From Porticoccaceae bacterium (GTDB taxonomy: Bacteria > Pseudomonadota > Gammaproteobacteria > Pseudomonadales > Porticoccaceae), in the NCBI GenBank assembly GCA_029250825.1, contig JAQXEN010000077.1, positions 1 through 64,000 of the forward strand: 64,000 bases of DNA, written 5' to 3'. Under the pieces are notes generated by a model. The model saw only the letters and a program-made list of their open reading frames with translations, was not told the origin of the DNA and ran no database searches. Each line of letters starts with the position of its first letter. Within the stretch, counting starts at the first letter, position 1. Of this stretch, positions 36,971 through 47,359 are shown in pieces. The translations under genes were made by a program, and so were the position numbers.

Positions 36971-36987
36971 TTGACCGCTGCGGTCAA
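36971..36987 (+). promoter_or_regulatory. Perfect 17-bp palindrome before ileS
   Basis: TTGACCGC-T-GCGGTCAA is a perfect inverted repeat ending 10 bp before the ileS ATG. As RNA it could form TTGACC/GGTCAA with a 5-nt loop in front of the start codon, next to an AAAAAAA tract. The frame for ileS runs through it from an upstream TTG. Confidence 0.6.
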
Positions 36988-36997
36988 AAAAACACCA

Positions 36998-39820
36998 ATG
37001 ACTGACTACAAAACAACACTGAACTTGCCCAAGACGGCTTTTCCCATGCGCGCCAATCTGGCTCAGCGGGAGCCGGGAATGTTAAAAGAGTGGCAGGACA
37101 GTAATCTCTATCAGCAGATTCGCGAGGCCCGTGCCGGTCGCGAGCAATATATTCTTCACGATGGCCCTCCCTATGCCAACGGTGAGATTCACCTGGGTCA
37201 TGCGGTGAATAAAACCCTTAAAGATATTATCGTTAAAGCGCGTACTATGAGCGGCTTTGATGCGCCTTATATTCCCGGCTGGGACTGTCACGGTCTGCCT
37301 ATTGAACACAATGTTGAAAAGAAGATTGGCAAGGCCGGGGTCAAGGTTGAGTACTCTACGTTCCGCAAGAAATGTCGCGAATACGCCATGAAGCAGGTGG
37401 ATGGTCAGCGTCAGGGTTTTGTTCGTCTGGGTATTTTTGGCGATTGGGAACGTCCCTACCTGACCATGAACTATCAGGTTGAAGCGGACACGATTCGCGC
37501 ACTGGGTAAAATCGCTGCCAACGGTCATCTGGTGAAAGGCTACAAGCCGGTCTACTGGAGTGTGGTGGGCGGTTCAGCGCTGGCTGAAGCGGAAGTGGAA
37601 TATCAGGACAAAACCTCTTACACCATAGACGTGGCCTATGCCGTAACCGACTCCGCCCAGTTGCAGAGAGTCTCTGACGCCTTTGGTGGTCTGCCGGGAG
37701 ATGGTGAGATCAATATGTTGATCTGGACCACCACTCCCTGGACGCTGCCCAGCAGTCAGGCAATTTCTGTGGGTGCCGATCTGGACTATGTACTGGTGCA
37801 GATAAATGGGCAAGATGGACCTCGGCGTTTGGTCTGCTCAGCACTCTTGCTTGAATCCGTGATGCAGCGCCTAGAGATTGACGACTACCAGCAACTGGCC
37901 AGCTGTCAGGGCCAGCAGTTGGAAAATATTGTTGCACGACACCCGTTCTATGATCGGGATATTCCGGTATTGCTCGGTGAGCATGTGACCACCGATGCCG
38001 GTACCGGCTGTGTTCACACTGCTCCAGATCACGGTATGGAAGATTTTGTGGTAGCCAAACAGTATGGCATTGGCACCATCAATTATATTTTGGACAACGG
38101 CCTGTTTGCCGACGATGTGGAGCTATTTGCTGGTCAGCATGTCTACAAGGTCGACGATTCAGTGCTTGAGGTTTTGCGCGAGCAGAAACGTCTGTTGAGC
38201 TGCGGTCAATTTGTCCACAGCTATGCCCACTGCTGGCGTACCAAAACTCCTTTGATTTATCGCGCCACACCCCAGTGGTTTATCTCTATGGATAAAAATG
38301 GTCTGCTGGCCAACGCCAAGGCCGCGGTCAAAGATGTTAGCTGGCACCCGGACTGGGGGCAGGCGCGTATCGAAGGCATGCTCGACAATAGCCCGGATTG
38401 GTGTATCTCCCGTCAGCGTACCTGGGGCGTGCCCATTGCCCTGTTTGTTCATAAACAGACAGGAGAATTGCACCCCAACACTACTCAATTAATTGAGCAG
38501 GTGGCTCTGCGCGTTGAGCAACAGGGCATTGAAGCCTGGTTTGAGCTGGAGGCCGCTGAGCTAATTGGCGAGGATATTGCCGACTACCAAAAGGTTACTG
38601 ATACCCTGGATGTGTGGTTTGATTCCGGTGTCACCCACGAGTCCGTAGTCAATGCTAGGCAGGAACTGCGCTATCCCGCAGACCTCTACCTGGAAGGCTC
38701 GGATCAGCACCGTGGCTGGTTCCAGTCGTCCCTTAAAACTGCTATCGCAATTAACGGCACGGCCCCTTACAAGGCAGTGCTGACCCACGGCTTTACCGTT
38801 GATGAACACGGCCGCAAGATGTCCAAGTCCATTGGCAATGTAATTTCTCCGCAAAAAGTGATCAATGAGATGGGCGCCGATGTGCTGCGTCTGTGGATTG
38901 CCTCGGCTGACTTTAGCAGTGAGATGACCGTCTCTGACGAAATCTTAAGTCGCGCCGGTGATTCTTATCGGCGGATTCGCAACACTGCACGCTATTTTCT
39001 CTCTAATATTGACGGCTTTGAACCCGCTGAACACGGTGTCGCCAATGATGAAATGTTGGCTTTGGATCGCTGGGCGGTGGACTGTGCCGCAATTCTGCAG
39101 GAAGAAATTATTACTGCCTACGATGAGTTCCAGTTTCATCTGATCTACCAAAAGTTGCACAACTTCTGTGTCCGGGATATGGGTGGTTTCTATCTCGATA
39201 TTATTAAAGATCGCATCTATACCTGTCCGGAAAATAGCGTGTCGCGCCGTTCCGCACAGACTGCTTTGCACCATATTGCCGAAGCCTTTACCCGCTGGAT
39301 CGCGCCGATTCTGAGCTTTACCGCCAGTGAACTCTGGGGCTTTATGCCCGGTGATCGCGAGTCCTCGGTATTTGTTGCCGAATGGTATTCACTGCCACGC
39401 CTTTCTGGTGGCGATGCCATTAGTTCAGCGGATTGGGCGGCGATAATGCAGGCCAAAGAGGCGATCAATAAGGTCATTGAAGATCAGCGTAACCAGGGCG
39501 TGGTAAAGGGATCTCTGGGTGCCGACATACAGCTCTATGCGGCCCCTGAGCTACATCAGTCTCTCGCCAAGTTGGGCGATGAATTGCGCTTTGTGACAAT
39601 TACCTCGAAGGCAACACTGCTGCCCTTGGAACAGGGTGTCGATGCCAATGAGTCTATGCTTGAAGGCTTGAAAGTCGGCTTGCAGCGGTCCACTGCAGAG
39701 AAATGTGTACGCTGCTGGCACTTTATTGACGATGTTGGCAGCCATGCTGAGCACCCTGAGATCTGTGGGCGCTGTGTCACTAACCTCTCAGATACTGGTG
39801 AGACTCGTCACTATGCCTAA
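36998..39820 (+). CDS. ileS: Isoleucine--tRNA ligase
   Basis: A 940-residue class I aminoacyl-tRNA synthetase. Features: [17 protein letters not shown] (HIGH motif), the editing CP1 domain with [23 protein letters not shown] and [12 protein letters not shown], the KMSKS loop [10 protein letters not shown], and a C-terminal zinc finger [25 protein letters not shown] use ATG 36998 ([17 protein letters not shown] matches the usual start), not the TTG at 36971. A perfect palindrome lies just upstream. E. coli IleS is 938, so the length is normal. Confidence 0.98.
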   Translation: MTDYKTTLNLPKTAFPMRANLAQREPGMLKEWQDSNLYQQIREARAGREQYILHDGPPYANGEIHLGHAVNKTLKDIIVKARTMSGFDAPYIPGWDCHGLPIEHNVEKKIGKAGVKVEYSTFRKKCREYAMKQVDGQRQGFVRLGIFGDWERPYLTMNYQVEADTIRALGKIAANGHLVKGYKPVYWSVVGGSALAEAEVEYQDKTSYTIDVAYAVTDSAQLQRVSDAFGGLPGDGEINMLIWTTTPWTLPSSQAISVGADLDYVLVQINGQDGPRRLVCSALLLESVMQRLEIDDYQQLASCQGQQLENIVARHPFYDRDIPVLLGEHVTTDAGTGCVHTAPDHGMEDFVVAKQYGIGTINYILDNGLFADDVELFAGQHVYKVDDSVLEVLREQKRLLSCGQFVHSYAHCWRTKTPLIYRATPQWFISMDKNGLLANAKAAVKDVSWHPDWGQARIEGMLDNSPDWCISRQRTWGVPIALFVHKQTGELHPNTTQLIEQVALRVEQQGIEAWFELEAAELIGEDIADYQKVTDTLDVWFDSGVTHESVVNARQELRYPADLYLEGSDQHRGWFQSSLKTAIAINGTAPYKAVLTHGFTVDEHGRKMSKSIGNVISPQKVINEMGADVLRLWIASADFSSEMTVSDEILSRAGDSYRRIRNTARYFLSNIDGFEPAEHGVANDEMLALDRWAVDCAAILQEEIITAYDEFQFHLIYQKLHNFCVRDMGGFYLDIIKDRIYTCPENSVSRRSAQTALHHIAEAFTRWIAPILSFTASELWGFMPGDRESSVFVAEWYSLPRLSGGDAISSADWAAIMQAKEAINKVIEDQRNQGVVKGSLGADIQLYAAPELHQSLAKLGDELRFVTITSKATLLPLEQGVDANESMLEGLKVGLQRSTAEKCVRCWHFIDDVGSHAEHPEICGRCVTNLSDTGETRHYA

Positions 39821-40373
39821 AACAGTGAGCTCTGAGACATTAATAGTCCCAGGGGGAAGAACATTGCCCTGGTTAAAATGGTTTGCTCTGGCGGCAACCG
39901 TAGTGCTGCTGGATCAGCTCACCAAACTCTGGATTGTGGGCCAGTTTAGTCTCGGTGAGAGTCGTTATGTGAGTGGCATTTTTAATCTGGTTCGCGCTCA
40001 CAATGAAGGGGCTGCCTTTAGCTTTCTTAGTGATGCCGGTGGCTGGCAGCGTTGGTTATTTAGCATTATCTCGATTGTTGTGAGTGTGGTTATTGCTGTC
40101 TGGTTGACCCGACTGCCGCGGCAGCGCGTACTTGAAGGACTGGCACTGTCACTTATTCTCGGCGGTGCCCTAGGGAATCTCTACGATCGATTGACCCTCG
40201 GTTATGTGGTGGATTTTCTCGACTTTCATTGGGCCGGCTGGCACTTCGCGGCTTTTAATGTTGCCGATATGGCTATCTCTGTTGGCGCAGTACTGATTAT
40301 TATTGATGGGCTGTTTTTTCCGCAGGCAAACGAGACCGATGACTCCTCTGGTACTAAACTGAATAAAAAGTAG
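39813..40373 (+). CDS. lspA: Lipoprotein signal peptidase (signal peptidase II)
   Basis: A 186-residue four-helix inner-membrane aspartyl protease that removes signal peptides from lipoproteins. The catalytic Asp residues are in VVDFLDFHW and [17 protein letters not shown] and [18 protein letters not shown] also match. I start at ATG 39813, which overlaps the ileS stop by 8 bp; the longer frame from 39705 runs inside ileS. A charged N-terminal tail of about 20 residues precedes the first helix, making it longer than E. coli (164). Confidence 0.96.
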   Translation: MPKTVSSETLIVPGGRTLPWLKWFALAATVVLLDQLTKLWIVGQFSLGESRYVSGIFNLVRAHNEGAAFSFLSDAGGWQRWLFSIISIVVSVVIAVWLTRLPRQRVLEGLALSLILGGALGNLYDRLTLGYVVDFLDFHWAGWHFAAFNVADMAISVGAVLIIIDGLFFPQANETDDSSGTKLNKK

Positions 40374-40437
40374 TTGGAGCAATCAATCTCAAGCCGCGGT
40401 TTAAATCGCCGTTTTAAATACTTTTAAGAGCTTATAA

Positions 40438-40878
40438 ATGACAATACCTATAGATACAGGCACCACCGTTACCTTACATTTTGCCCTGGCATTGGAAGAT
40501 GGCGCGGTAGTGGATTCAAATTTTGAAGGCAAGCCGGCAACGTTCTCAATTGGCGACGGCAGCCTTTTACCCGGTTTTGAAGAGACATTGCTGGGCCTGA
40601 GAGCCACCGATGAGCGTGAGTTTGTCGTGCCACCTGAAAAAGCCTTTGGTCAGCACAATGAACAAAATGTCCAGCCGGTGGCTATGGATAATTTTGACGC
40701 TCTGGAGATTGAAGTGGGCGCCATGTTCTCGTTTCAAAATGGCGACGGTGAGCTGCCAGGTGTGATTACCGATATAGTCGATGGCGAAGTGATGGTGGAT
40801 TTTAATCACCCACTAGCGGGTAAAAATATTGTCTTTCAAGTGAAAATTATCGGCGTAACCCCGGAGAACTTGCACTGA
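40438..40878 (+). CDS. fkpB: FKBP-type peptidyl-prolyl isomerase (SlpA/FkpB)
   Basis: A 146-residue isomerase with an inserted IF chaperone flap. Family pattern: [44 protein letters not shown], then the flap, then [20 protein letters not shown]. This is the FkpB gene that follows lspA and precedes ispH in many gammaproteobacteria. The ATG of ispH overlaps its stop (TGATG). Confidence 0.95.
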   Translation: MTIPIDTGTTVTLHFALALEDGAVVDSNFEGKPATFSIGDGSLLPGFEETLLGLRATDEREFVVPPEKAFGQHNEQNVQPVAMDNFDALEIEVGAMFSFQNGDGELPGVITDIVDGEVMVDFNHPLAGKNIVFQVKIIGVTPENLH

Positions 40879-41813
40879 TGGATATCAAGCTGGCCAATCC
40901 GCGGGGCTTTTGCGCCGGCGTTGACCGTGCCATTGATATTGTTAATCGCGCTCTGGAAGTCTTTGGCGCGCCGATCTATGTGCGCCACGAAGTGGTACAC
41001 AATAAGTTTGTTGTGGATGACCTGCGCAATCGCGGTGCCGTGTTTGTCGATGAACTGGATGAAATTCCCGATGACGTAATCGTTATCTTCAGTGCCCACG
41101 GTGTGTCGATGGCCGTGCAGGACGAGGCGCGCCGCCGCAGCCTGAAAGTGTTTGATGCCACCTGCCCTCTGGTGACTAAGGTCCATATGGAAGTCGCCAA
41201 GTTCAGTCTCGAGGGTATGGAGTCGGTGCTGATTGGCCATGCCGGTCACCCTGAAGTGGAAGGCACCATGGGTCAGTATGACTACTCCAGGGGTGGCGAT
41301 ATTTATCTGGTGGAAGATGAGGATGATGTGGCTAAGCTTGAGGTCAAAGATCCCTCAAGGCTGGCCTTTGTCACACAGACCACATTGTCTATGGATGATA
41401 CCGCTAAAGTTATTGATGCTCTGCGACTGAAATTCCCCGCTATCGAAGGGCCGCGCAAAGACGATATCTGTTACGCCACGCAAAATCGCCAGGATGCGGT
41501 CAAGCAATTGGCGATAGAATCGGATTTAATTTTGGTGGTGGGCTCGGTTGCCAGCTCTAACTCCAATCGTCTCCGGGAGTTAGCGGAACGCTGTGGTTGC
41601 ACGGCGTATCTAATTGATGGCCCAGAGGATATAGACATTGAATGGCTTGTCCAGAGCAAAGCCATTGGCATCACCGCAGGTGCATCGGCACCGGATGTGC
41701 TGGTCCGCGATGTGATTGCGCGACTGGTGGAGTTGGGTGCCAACGCCCCTCAAGAACTGAGTGGCGTGGTTGAAAATGTCACCTTTTCCCTGCCAAAAGA
41801 GCTGCGCATCTAG
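40878..41813 (+). CDS. ispH: 4-hydroxy-3-methylbut-2-enyl diphosphate reductase
   Basis: A 311-residue [4Fe-4S] enzyme, the last step of the MEP isoprenoid pathway. Its three cluster Cys are in [23 protein letters not shown] and [11 protein letters not shown]. The His residues for substrate binding ([31 protein letters not shown]) are conserved. Last gene of the ribF-ileS-lspA-fkpB-ispH run; it converges on pgi with 38 bp between stops. Confidence 0.97.
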   Translation: MDIKLANPRGFCAGVDRAIDIVNRALEVFGAPIYVRHEVVHNKFVVDDLRNRGAVFVDELDEIPDDVIVIFSAHGVSMAVQDEARRRSLKVFDATCPLVTKVHMEVAKFSLEGMESVLIGHAGHPEVEGTMGQYDYSRGGDIYLVEDEDDVAKLEVKDPSRLAFVTQTTLSMDDTAKVIDALRLKFPAIEGPRKDDICYATQNRQDAVKQLAIESDLILVVGSVASSNSNRLRELAERCGCTAYLIDGPEDIDIEWLVQSKAIGITAGASAPDVLVRDVIARLVELGANAPQELSGVVENVTFSLPKELRI

Positions 41814-41851
41814 TCTAGAGCGCAGCTTATCTGGCAGTTCGATTTATCCCT

Positions 41852-43489
41852 CTAGTCTTGGCACTTCTCAATATGAGCAAACAGAGCCGTGGTTGAAGGA
41901 TCTAACTCAGCCTGATCCGCAGAATCTGAAGCCAACAACTGATTGGCCATCTTCTTACCCAGTTCGACTCCCCACTGGTCAAAAGAATTAATATTCCAAA
42001 TGCTTCCCTGAACAAATACCTTGTGCTCATAAAGCGCGATCAGTGCACCAAAATTCTTTGGTGTCAGTTGGTCCAGCAGCAGCACATTTGATGGCTTGTT
42101 GCCGGGGTAGTAGCGGTAGGGTTCACCTTCAGGGGCATCTTGGCCACACATCAAGGCTGAGGCCTGAGCCAGCATATTGCCAAGCAGTACCCGGTGATGC
42201 TCCTCATTGCTGAGGTTATCGACGGCGGCGGCAACAAAGTCTATGGGTACCATGCGTGTGCCCTGATGCAACAGCTGGAAAAACGCGTGCTGGCCATTGG
42301 TACCGGTTTGGCCCCAGAGAATAGCGCCGGTCTGATAATCGATCGACTGGCCATCCAGAGTTGTGGACTTGCCATTGCTCTCCATGTCTAGCTGCTGAAG
42401 ATAGGACGGCAGTAACAGCAGGCGCTCGCAATAGGGAATCACTGCGGTGGACTGTGCATCGAGGAAGTTGCTGTACCAGATACCCAGCAGAGCCATGATA
42501 ACGGGCATATTTTCCGCTAGGGGAGCCTCTTGGAAATGCAGATCCATCTCACGGGCGCCGGCTAGCATTTCGACAAATTTTTCATAGCCAATAGAGATAG
42601 CAATAGAGAGACCGATACTTGACCAGAGTGAGTAGCGTCCGCCAACCCATTCAGCAAATTCGAGAATCTGATCTGCCGGTATGCCATAGGCTAGGGCATT
42701 GGCGCGATTCGCGGTAAGGCCGACAAAGTGGCTGCTGGACTGGGCATCCTCAAGACCCAGTGTCTCGGCGAACCAGTTGCGCGCGGTCTTGGCATTTAAC
42801 AATGTCTCGTGGGTGGTAAAGGTCTTGCTGGCGAGAGCCACCAGAGTGGTCTCTGGATTGAGCTTATTTAAAGTGGTGAGGATCTCGGCGCCATCTACAT
42901 TGGATATAAAGTGCAGTTTGATATCTTTGTGAGCAAACTCTTGTAGCCCACTGCAGGCCAATTTGGGGCCTAAGTCAGAGCCGCCAATACCAATATTCAC
43001 TACATCGGTAATCGCTTTGCCGGTGCTGCCAAGCCACTCACCACAGCGAATTTTTTCACTGACCATTTCCACATCCGCGAGCTGCTGCTTCACCAGGCTG
43101 ACCCGTTGATCTGATTCCGCTGCGGCGGAGGTGACAGTCTGGTCGCCAATCTCGGCTCTCAGAGCTCCATGCAATACTGCGCGACCTTCGGTGGTATTAA
43201 TCTTTTCTCCAGAGAACATTGCAGCACGATGCTGTTCCAGAGGCGACTGAGCCGCCAGCTCTAGCAGCGCCTGCCAGGTTTCATCGCTGACCAGATTCTT
43301 TGAGTAGTCGAGAAAAATTCCGCCACTCTGGACTGACATCTGGCTGCTGCGCTGGGCATTCTTGTGAAAAAAGCCACTGATACTTTGCTGTTGGGCTGTT
43401 GCCGCCTGTTGTTCAAGTGTCTTCCATGCTGGGGTATTGGTCGGCTGGTACTGAGTTGCCTGATTGGGCATGTCGCTGCTGGAGGTCAT
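41852..43489 (-). CDS. pgi: Glucose-6-phosphate isomerase
   Basis: A 545-residue isomerase (E. coli 549). Family motifs: GIGGSDLGPKLACSGL (sugar-phosphate binding), SKTFTTHETLLNA, the catalytic GRYSLWSSIGLSIA, and the C-terminal NSFDQWGVELGKKMA. Interconverts glucose-6-P and fructose-6-P. Placed divergent from edd, with HexR operators in between, so it can feed fructose-6-P back into the Entner-Doudoroff route or to biosynthesis. Confidence 0.97.
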   Translation of the reverse strand: MTSSSDMPNQATQYQPTNTPAWKTLEQQAATAQQQSISGFFHKNAQRSSQMSVQSGGIFLDYSKNLVSDETWQALLELAAQSPLEQHRAAMFSGEKINTTEGRAVLHGALRAEIGDQTVTSAAAESDQRVSLVKQQLADVEMVSEKIRCGEWLGSTGKAITDVVNIGIGGSDLGPKLACSGLQEFAHKDIKLHFISNVDGAEILTTLNKLNPETTLVALASKTFTTHETLLNAKTARNWFAETLGLEDAQSSSHFVGLTANRANALAYGIPADQILEFAEWVGGRYSLWSSIGLSIAISIGYEKFVEMLAGAREMDLHFQEAPLAENMPVIMALLGIWYSNFLDAQSTAVIPYCERLLLLPSYLQQLDMESNGKSTTLDGQSIDYQTGAILWGQTGTNGQHAFFQLLHQGTRMVPIDFVAAAVDNLSNEEHHRVLLGNMLAQASALMCGQDAPEGEPYRYYPGNKPSNVLLLDQLTPKNFGALIALYEHKVFVQGSIWNINSFDQWGVELGKKMANQLLASDSADQAELDPSTTALFAHIEKCQD

Positions 43490-43586
43490 CTATCCAAATT
43501 CCTGTGTTTAATTAGTCTGTATAGGCCGTTTAATTGGTGTCGGCGAAGGCGTAAACTGCGGGGGCTTTTGATGCCGCCCCAGTAGA

Positions 43587-43661
43587 GAGTGCCGCTGCCC
43601 TAACATCGAGTGCCGCCGCTCCTAATGATGAGTGTCGCCGCCCTAATAATGAGTGTCGCCA
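43587..43661. repeat. 21-22 bp imperfect tandem repeat between pgi and edd
   Basis: Three full units beginning GAGTG(C/T)CGC and ending TAA-AT, at 43587-43607, 43608-43629 and 43630-43650, and a truncated fourth from 43651. A degenerate related segment (ATGCCGCCCC) sits just before. The repeats are 40-120 bp upstream of the HexR operators. No spacers, so not a CRISPR. Confidence 0.8.
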
Positions 43662-43703
43662 CAATAGCCTATTTAAAACGGCGTTGCCGCAACAAATCAT
43701 TAA

Positions 43704-43718
43704 TGTAATAAAATTACG
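43704..43718 (+). promoter_or_regulatory. HexR operator 1 upstream of edd
   Basis: TGTAATAAAATTACG fits the HexR consensus TGTARTNNNAYTACA in 11 of its 12 fixed bases (only the last differs). It lies 112 bp before the edd ATG. hexR itself is in the window. Confidence 0.8.
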
Positions 43719-43756
43719 ATAATTGCCCAAATTATACATTGAGTCTGGTTAAATTC

Positions 43757-43771
43757 CGTAATTTTGTTACA
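43757..43771 (+). promoter_or_regulatory. HexR operator 2 upstream of edd
   Basis: CGTAATTTTGTTACA is the reverse complement of TGTAACAAAATTACG and fits the HexR consensus with two differences. It is 53 bp from operator 1, about five helical turns, and overlaps the likely -35 region before TATAAA at 43784-43789. Confidence 0.75.
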
Positions 43772-43815
43772 ATTGACAGCTAATATAAAGGGAGCCGCTA
43801 TTGAGCGGAGTCACC

Positions 43816-45639
43816 ATGATCCAATTGAATACCACAGTTGCTGAAGTCACTCAGCGCATCATCGAACGCAGCAGCAGTCTGAGAGCTGACTACCTGCGTC
43901 AAGTCAAAGAAGATCACAGTAATCGTCCTGAGCGCGGCAAGTTAAGTTGTGGCAATTTGGCGCACGGTTTTGCGGCCTGCGGCGAAGAAGACAAGAACAG
44001 TTTGCGACTGATGGAAGCCAGTAATATCGCCATCGTCAGCTCTTACAACGACATGCTTTCAGCCCATCAGCCCTATGCGGTCTACCCAGATATGATCAAG
44101 CAGGCAATGCGCGAAATTGGTTGTACAGCTCAGGTTGCCGGTGGTGTTCCCGCCATGTGCGATGGTGTTACCCAGGGCCAAGACGGCATGGAGCTGAGCT
44201 TGCTGAGCCGCGATTTGATCGCCCAGTGTACCGCCATGTCTCTGTCTCACCAGATGTTTGACGGCGTTTTAGCGCTGGGCATCTGTGACAAGATTGTTCC
44301 CGGACTATTGATGGGTGTACTCAGCTTCGGTTACTTGCCCGCGCTATTTGTACCTGCGGGTCCAATGCAGTCCGGCTTGCCCAATAAAGAGAAGCAGCGC
44401 ATTCGCCAGTTGTTTGCCGAAGGCAAAATTGGTCGCGAAGAACTGTTACAGGCGGAATCTGACTCTTACCACAGTGCAGGCACCTGTACTTTTTATGGCA
44501 CTGCTAATAGTAACCAAGTTGTGCTTGAAGCTATGGGCTTGCAGTTGCCCGGCAGCTCCTTTGTCAATCCAGACAATCCACTGCGCGACAAACTCACGGT
44601 TGAGACCTGTCATCAAATGGCTCGCATCACTGCCCTCGGCAATGATTATCGTCCAGTGGGCGAAATTGTCGATGAGCGCACTATGGTCAATGCCACGATT
44701 GCACTCTTAGCCTCTGGCGGCTCCACTAATCACACCATGCACCTGGTGGCGATCGCGCGAGCGGCAGGCATTATTCTCAACTGGGATGATATCTCTGAGT
44801 TATCTGCGGCTGTGCCCCTGTTGGCCCGGGTCTACCCCAATGGTCATGCAGATGTGAACCATTTCCACGCTGCCGGCGGCACTAGCTGCATGTTCCGTCA
44901 GTTGCTGGCCGGTGGCTTTATGCACGCCGATGCCAAGACCTCTTGGGGAACCGACTTTGGTGACTTCACCCAACAGGCTTTCCTCGATAACGACAAAGTG
45001 GTTTGGCATCAGTCACCCACAACGCCTCTGGATCCAGAAGTCCTGACCACAGTAGACAAGCCCTTTTCCCCCGAGGGCGGCTTGCGACTCCTGCAGGGTA
45101 ACTTGGGTCGCGGTGTGATTAAGGTTTCTGCGGTTGCCGAGCAACATCGAATTGTCGAAGCACCAGCTGTAGTTATTGAAGCTCAGGATGATCTTGCGGC
45201 GATCTTTGAATCCGGTCAGCTAAATCGTGACTGCGTTGTAGTTGTTCGTTTCCAGGGCCCCAAGGCGCTGGGTATGCCGGAGCTGCACAAGTTGACCCCC
45301 ATGTTAGGTATTTTGCAGGACAAAGGTTACAAAGTGGCACTGGTGACCGATGGTCGTATGTCCGGTGCATCGGGCAAGGTTCCCGCAGCGATTCACTTGG
45401 TTCCTGAAGCAGCCAATGGCGGCCTCCTGTCCAAGGTCAAAGATGGCGATGTCATCCGCGTCAATGCGGTTACTGGGGAATTGCAATTTATTGGTGATAT
45501 GTCTGAGCTTGAAGCTCGCGATGCCTCACCTCAGCCAGATGCGGGTCAGCGTGGCTGCGGACGTGAATACTTCGCCGTCAATCGCGACAATATAAGCAAT
45601 GCGGAGCAGGGCGCTTCCTTCTTGTTTGGGGGTGTCTAG
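43816..45639 (+). CDS. edd: 6-phosphogluconate dehydratase
   Basis: A 607-residue iron-sulfur dehydratase (IlvD/Edd family) making 2-keto-3-deoxy-6-phosphogluconate. Signatures: SYNDMLSAHQPY, GICDKIVPGLLMG, the Cys in SAGTCTFYGTANSNQ, and the C-terminal TDGRMSGASGKVPAAIHL. ATG 43816 with GGAG 5 bp upstream is chosen; a TTG at 43801 (612 residues) also has a GGGAG, but the likely transcript start at about 43796 leaves it no leader. First gene of edd-glk-eda-zwf-pgl, behind two HexR sites. Confidence 0.97.
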   Translation: MIQLNTTVAEVTQRIIERSSSLRADYLRQVKEDHSNRPERGKLSCGNLAHGFAACGEEDKNSLRLMEASNIAIVSSYNDMLSAHQPYAVYPDMIKQAMREIGCTAQVAGGVPAMCDGVTQGQDGMELSLLSRDLIAQCTAMSLSHQMFDGVLALGICDKIVPGLLMGVLSFGYLPALFVPAGPMQSGLPNKEKQRIRQLFAEGKIGREELLQAESDSYHSAGTCTFYGTANSNQVVLEAMGLQLPGSSFVNPDNPLRDKLTVETCHQMARITALGNDYRPVGEIVDERTMVNATIALLASGGSTNHTMHLVAIARAAGIILNWDDISELSAAVPLLARVYPNGHADVNHFHAAGGTSCMFRQLLAGGFMHADAKTSWGTDFGDFTQQAFLDNDKVVWHQSPTTPLDPEVLTTVDKPFSPEGGLRLLQGNLGRGVIKVSAVAEQHRIVEAPAVVIEAQDDLAAIFESGQLNRDCVVVVRFQGPKALGMPELHKLTPMLGILQDKGYKVALVTDGRMSGASGKVPAAIHLVPEAANGGLLSKVKDGDVIRVNAVTGELQFIGDMSELEARDASPQPDAGQRGCGREYFAVNRDNISNAEQGASFLFGGV

Positions 45640-45641
45640 TC

Positions 45642-46616
45642 ATGACTGAGTCACGTTGGAATTTAGTTGCTGATATAGGTGGCACCAATGCACGCTTTGC
45701 GGCGCTGCGTGAGGGCCAGCTGGAAAGTGAGTTTGAGTTCTACCACTCGGTGGAAGAATATCCCCAGTTTAGCGATCTGATTGTTAAGTTGAGAGACGAA
45801 ATTGCTCTGGCAACCGGTTTTGTCGGCGCGCCACAGAGCGTCTGTCTGGCGGTGGCCTGTCCCGCGGATGTGGAGCATATTTCTTTTACCAATAGTCACT
45901 GGGAGTTTACCAAGACCGATTTGGTGCAGTGGTTTGGTTGCGAACAGCTGGTGGTTATCAATGATTTTGAAGCCGTGGCTCACGGTATCACTGAACTGGG
46001 TGCAGATGACTGCATTAAGATCGGTGGTGGTGAACCTCAGGCTCACAAACCAGTCGGTATTTTGGGTGCAGGTACTGGCCTCGGCATGGCCGCACTCATT
46101 TCCCATAGCGATGGTTATCATGTCTTGGACACCGAGGGTGGTCATGCGGACTTCGCCCCTGTAGGTCAGCGTCAGATGGAAGTTTTGACCTGCCTGCGTC
46201 AGAGTTTTAAGCGGGTATCCCTAGAGCGTGTTCTATCCGGCAAAGGGATCGTCAATATTTACAACGCGATCTGCCAGATGGAAAGCGCTGATCCGACTCT
46301 GGCGACGCCGCCGGATGTGGTGGCAGCTGCGCTGGATAACAGCAATCCCCAAGCACTCACGGCCCTTGACACTTTTTGTGAATCTATGGGTGCCGCGGCA
46401 GGCAATCTTGGCCTGACCTTGGGTGCCAAGGGCGGCATCTATATTGCCGGTGGTGTGGTGCCGCGATTTAGTGAGTTTTTTGTCAATAGCGGCTTTCGCG
46501 AAAAGTTTGAAGACAAGGGTCGCTTTGCCTCCTATTTGGAGCCAATTCCAGTCTATCTAGTCATGCGCAACAACCTTGGGTTGTTGGGTGCGGCGAAAAA
46601 ATTACATAACGCTTAA
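45642..46616 (+). CDS. glk: Glucokinase
   Basis: A 324-residue glucokinase of the Glk family (E. coli 321), phosphorylating glucose with ATP. N-terminal ATP site LVADIGGTNARFAALREG, catalytic Asp in VVINDFEAVAHG, and glucose-binding GAGTGLGMAAL and DTEGGHADFAPV are visible. It starts 2 bp after edd, clearly coupled. It provides glucose-6-P to zwf, so glucose presumably enters unphosphorylated rather than by a PTS. Confidence 0.96.
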   Translation: MTESRWNLVADIGGTNARFAALREGQLESEFEFYHSVEEYPQFSDLIVKLRDEIALATGFVGAPQSVCLAVACPADVEHISFTNSHWEFTKTDLVQWFGCEQLVVINDFEAVAHGITELGADDCIKIGGGEPQAHKPVGILGAGTGLGMAALISHSDGYHVLDTEGGHADFAPVGQRQMEVLTCLRQSFKRVSLERVLSGKGIVNIYNAICQMESADPTLATPPDVVAAALDNSNPQALTALDTFCESMGAAAGNLGLTLGAKGGIYIAGGVVPRFSEFFVNSGFREKFEDKGRFASYLEPIPVYLVMRNNLGLLGAAKKLHNA

Positions 46617-46669
46617 ACACAGAGAAGCTGCGTAAAAAGCGTTTTTATTGAAAACTTAAGGAGTAATAA

Positions 46670-47287
46670 GTGCGAGATCTTTTGGCCGGTAATACGGTAA
46701 TCCCAGTAATTGTTATCGATCGTGTTGAAGATGCTGTGCCTCTGGCAAAGGCATTGATAGCCGGTGGTTTAAATGTGCTTGAAGTGACTCTGAGAACAGC
46801 CGCTTCTGAAGAGGGCATTCGCCAAATTGTGCAGCATGTACCTGACGCGATTGTCGGTACTGGAACGGTTTGCAGCGCTGATCAGGTAAAACTGTCAGAA
46901 GATATGGGTTGCCAGTTTATGGTCTCCCCAGGCAGCACCGACAAGTTGTTGGATGCAGCCGCACAGTCTTCCATTGATCTGTTGCCAGGTATTTCCTCGG
47001 CCAGTGAAATGATGCGCTGCATGGAACATGGCTACCGTGACTTTAAGTTTTTCCCTGCGGAAGCTGCAGGCGGTGCCGCGATGATTAAATCCCTCTACGG
47101 TCCCTTTAGTGAAGCAAGAATTTGCCCCACCGGCGGTATTGGTTTGCACAATGTAATGGAATATCTGTCGCTGCCAAATGTACTATGTGTCGGCGGTTCT
47201 TGGATCTGTCCTGCGCAGTTGGTCCGCGATCAGCGCTGGGACGAAATTGAGCAGTTGGCCCGCGAGGCCAGCCAGCTGGGTCAGTGA
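46670..47287 (+). CDS. eda: 2-dehydro-3-deoxy-phosphogluconate aldolase
   Basis: A 205-residue TIM-barrel class I aldolase splitting KDPG into pyruvate and glyceraldehyde-3-P. The Schiff-base Lys is Lys126 in YRDFKFFPAE, and the general base Glu38 is in NVLEVTLRT. GTG 46670 is the start, preceded by TTAAGGAGTAATAA. It follows glk by 53 bp. Confidence 0.97.
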   Translation: MRDLLAGNTVIPVIVIDRVEDAVPLAKALIAGGLNVLEVTLRTAASEEGIRQIVQHVPDAIVGTGTVCSADQVKLSEDMGCQFMVSPGSTDKLLDAAAQSSIDLLPGISSASEMMRCMEHGYRDFKFFPAEAAGGAAMIKSLYGPFSEARICPTGGIGLHNVMEYLSLPNVLCVGGSWICPAQLVRDQRWDEIEQLAREASQLGQ

Positions 47288-47359
47288 TTAATAAAAAAAT
47301 AATTAACAGCATATTAGTGCAGCTCGGCGCTGACACCCTTTGCTGTAAATCGGAGCTTT

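Noticed and set aside
39705-39812. N-terminal extension of lspA
   Set aside because: Runs inside the ileS coding region; the ATG at 39813 gives the expected length and start.
43587-43661. CRISPR array in the pgi-edd spacer
   Set aside because: Units are contiguous with no unique spacers and diverge from one another; it is a tandem repeat.
43530-43739. 69-residue minus-strand frame across the tandem repeats
   Set aside because: The protein is mostly the translation of the repeats (RHSSLGAAALDVRAAALSTG) with no ribosome binding site.
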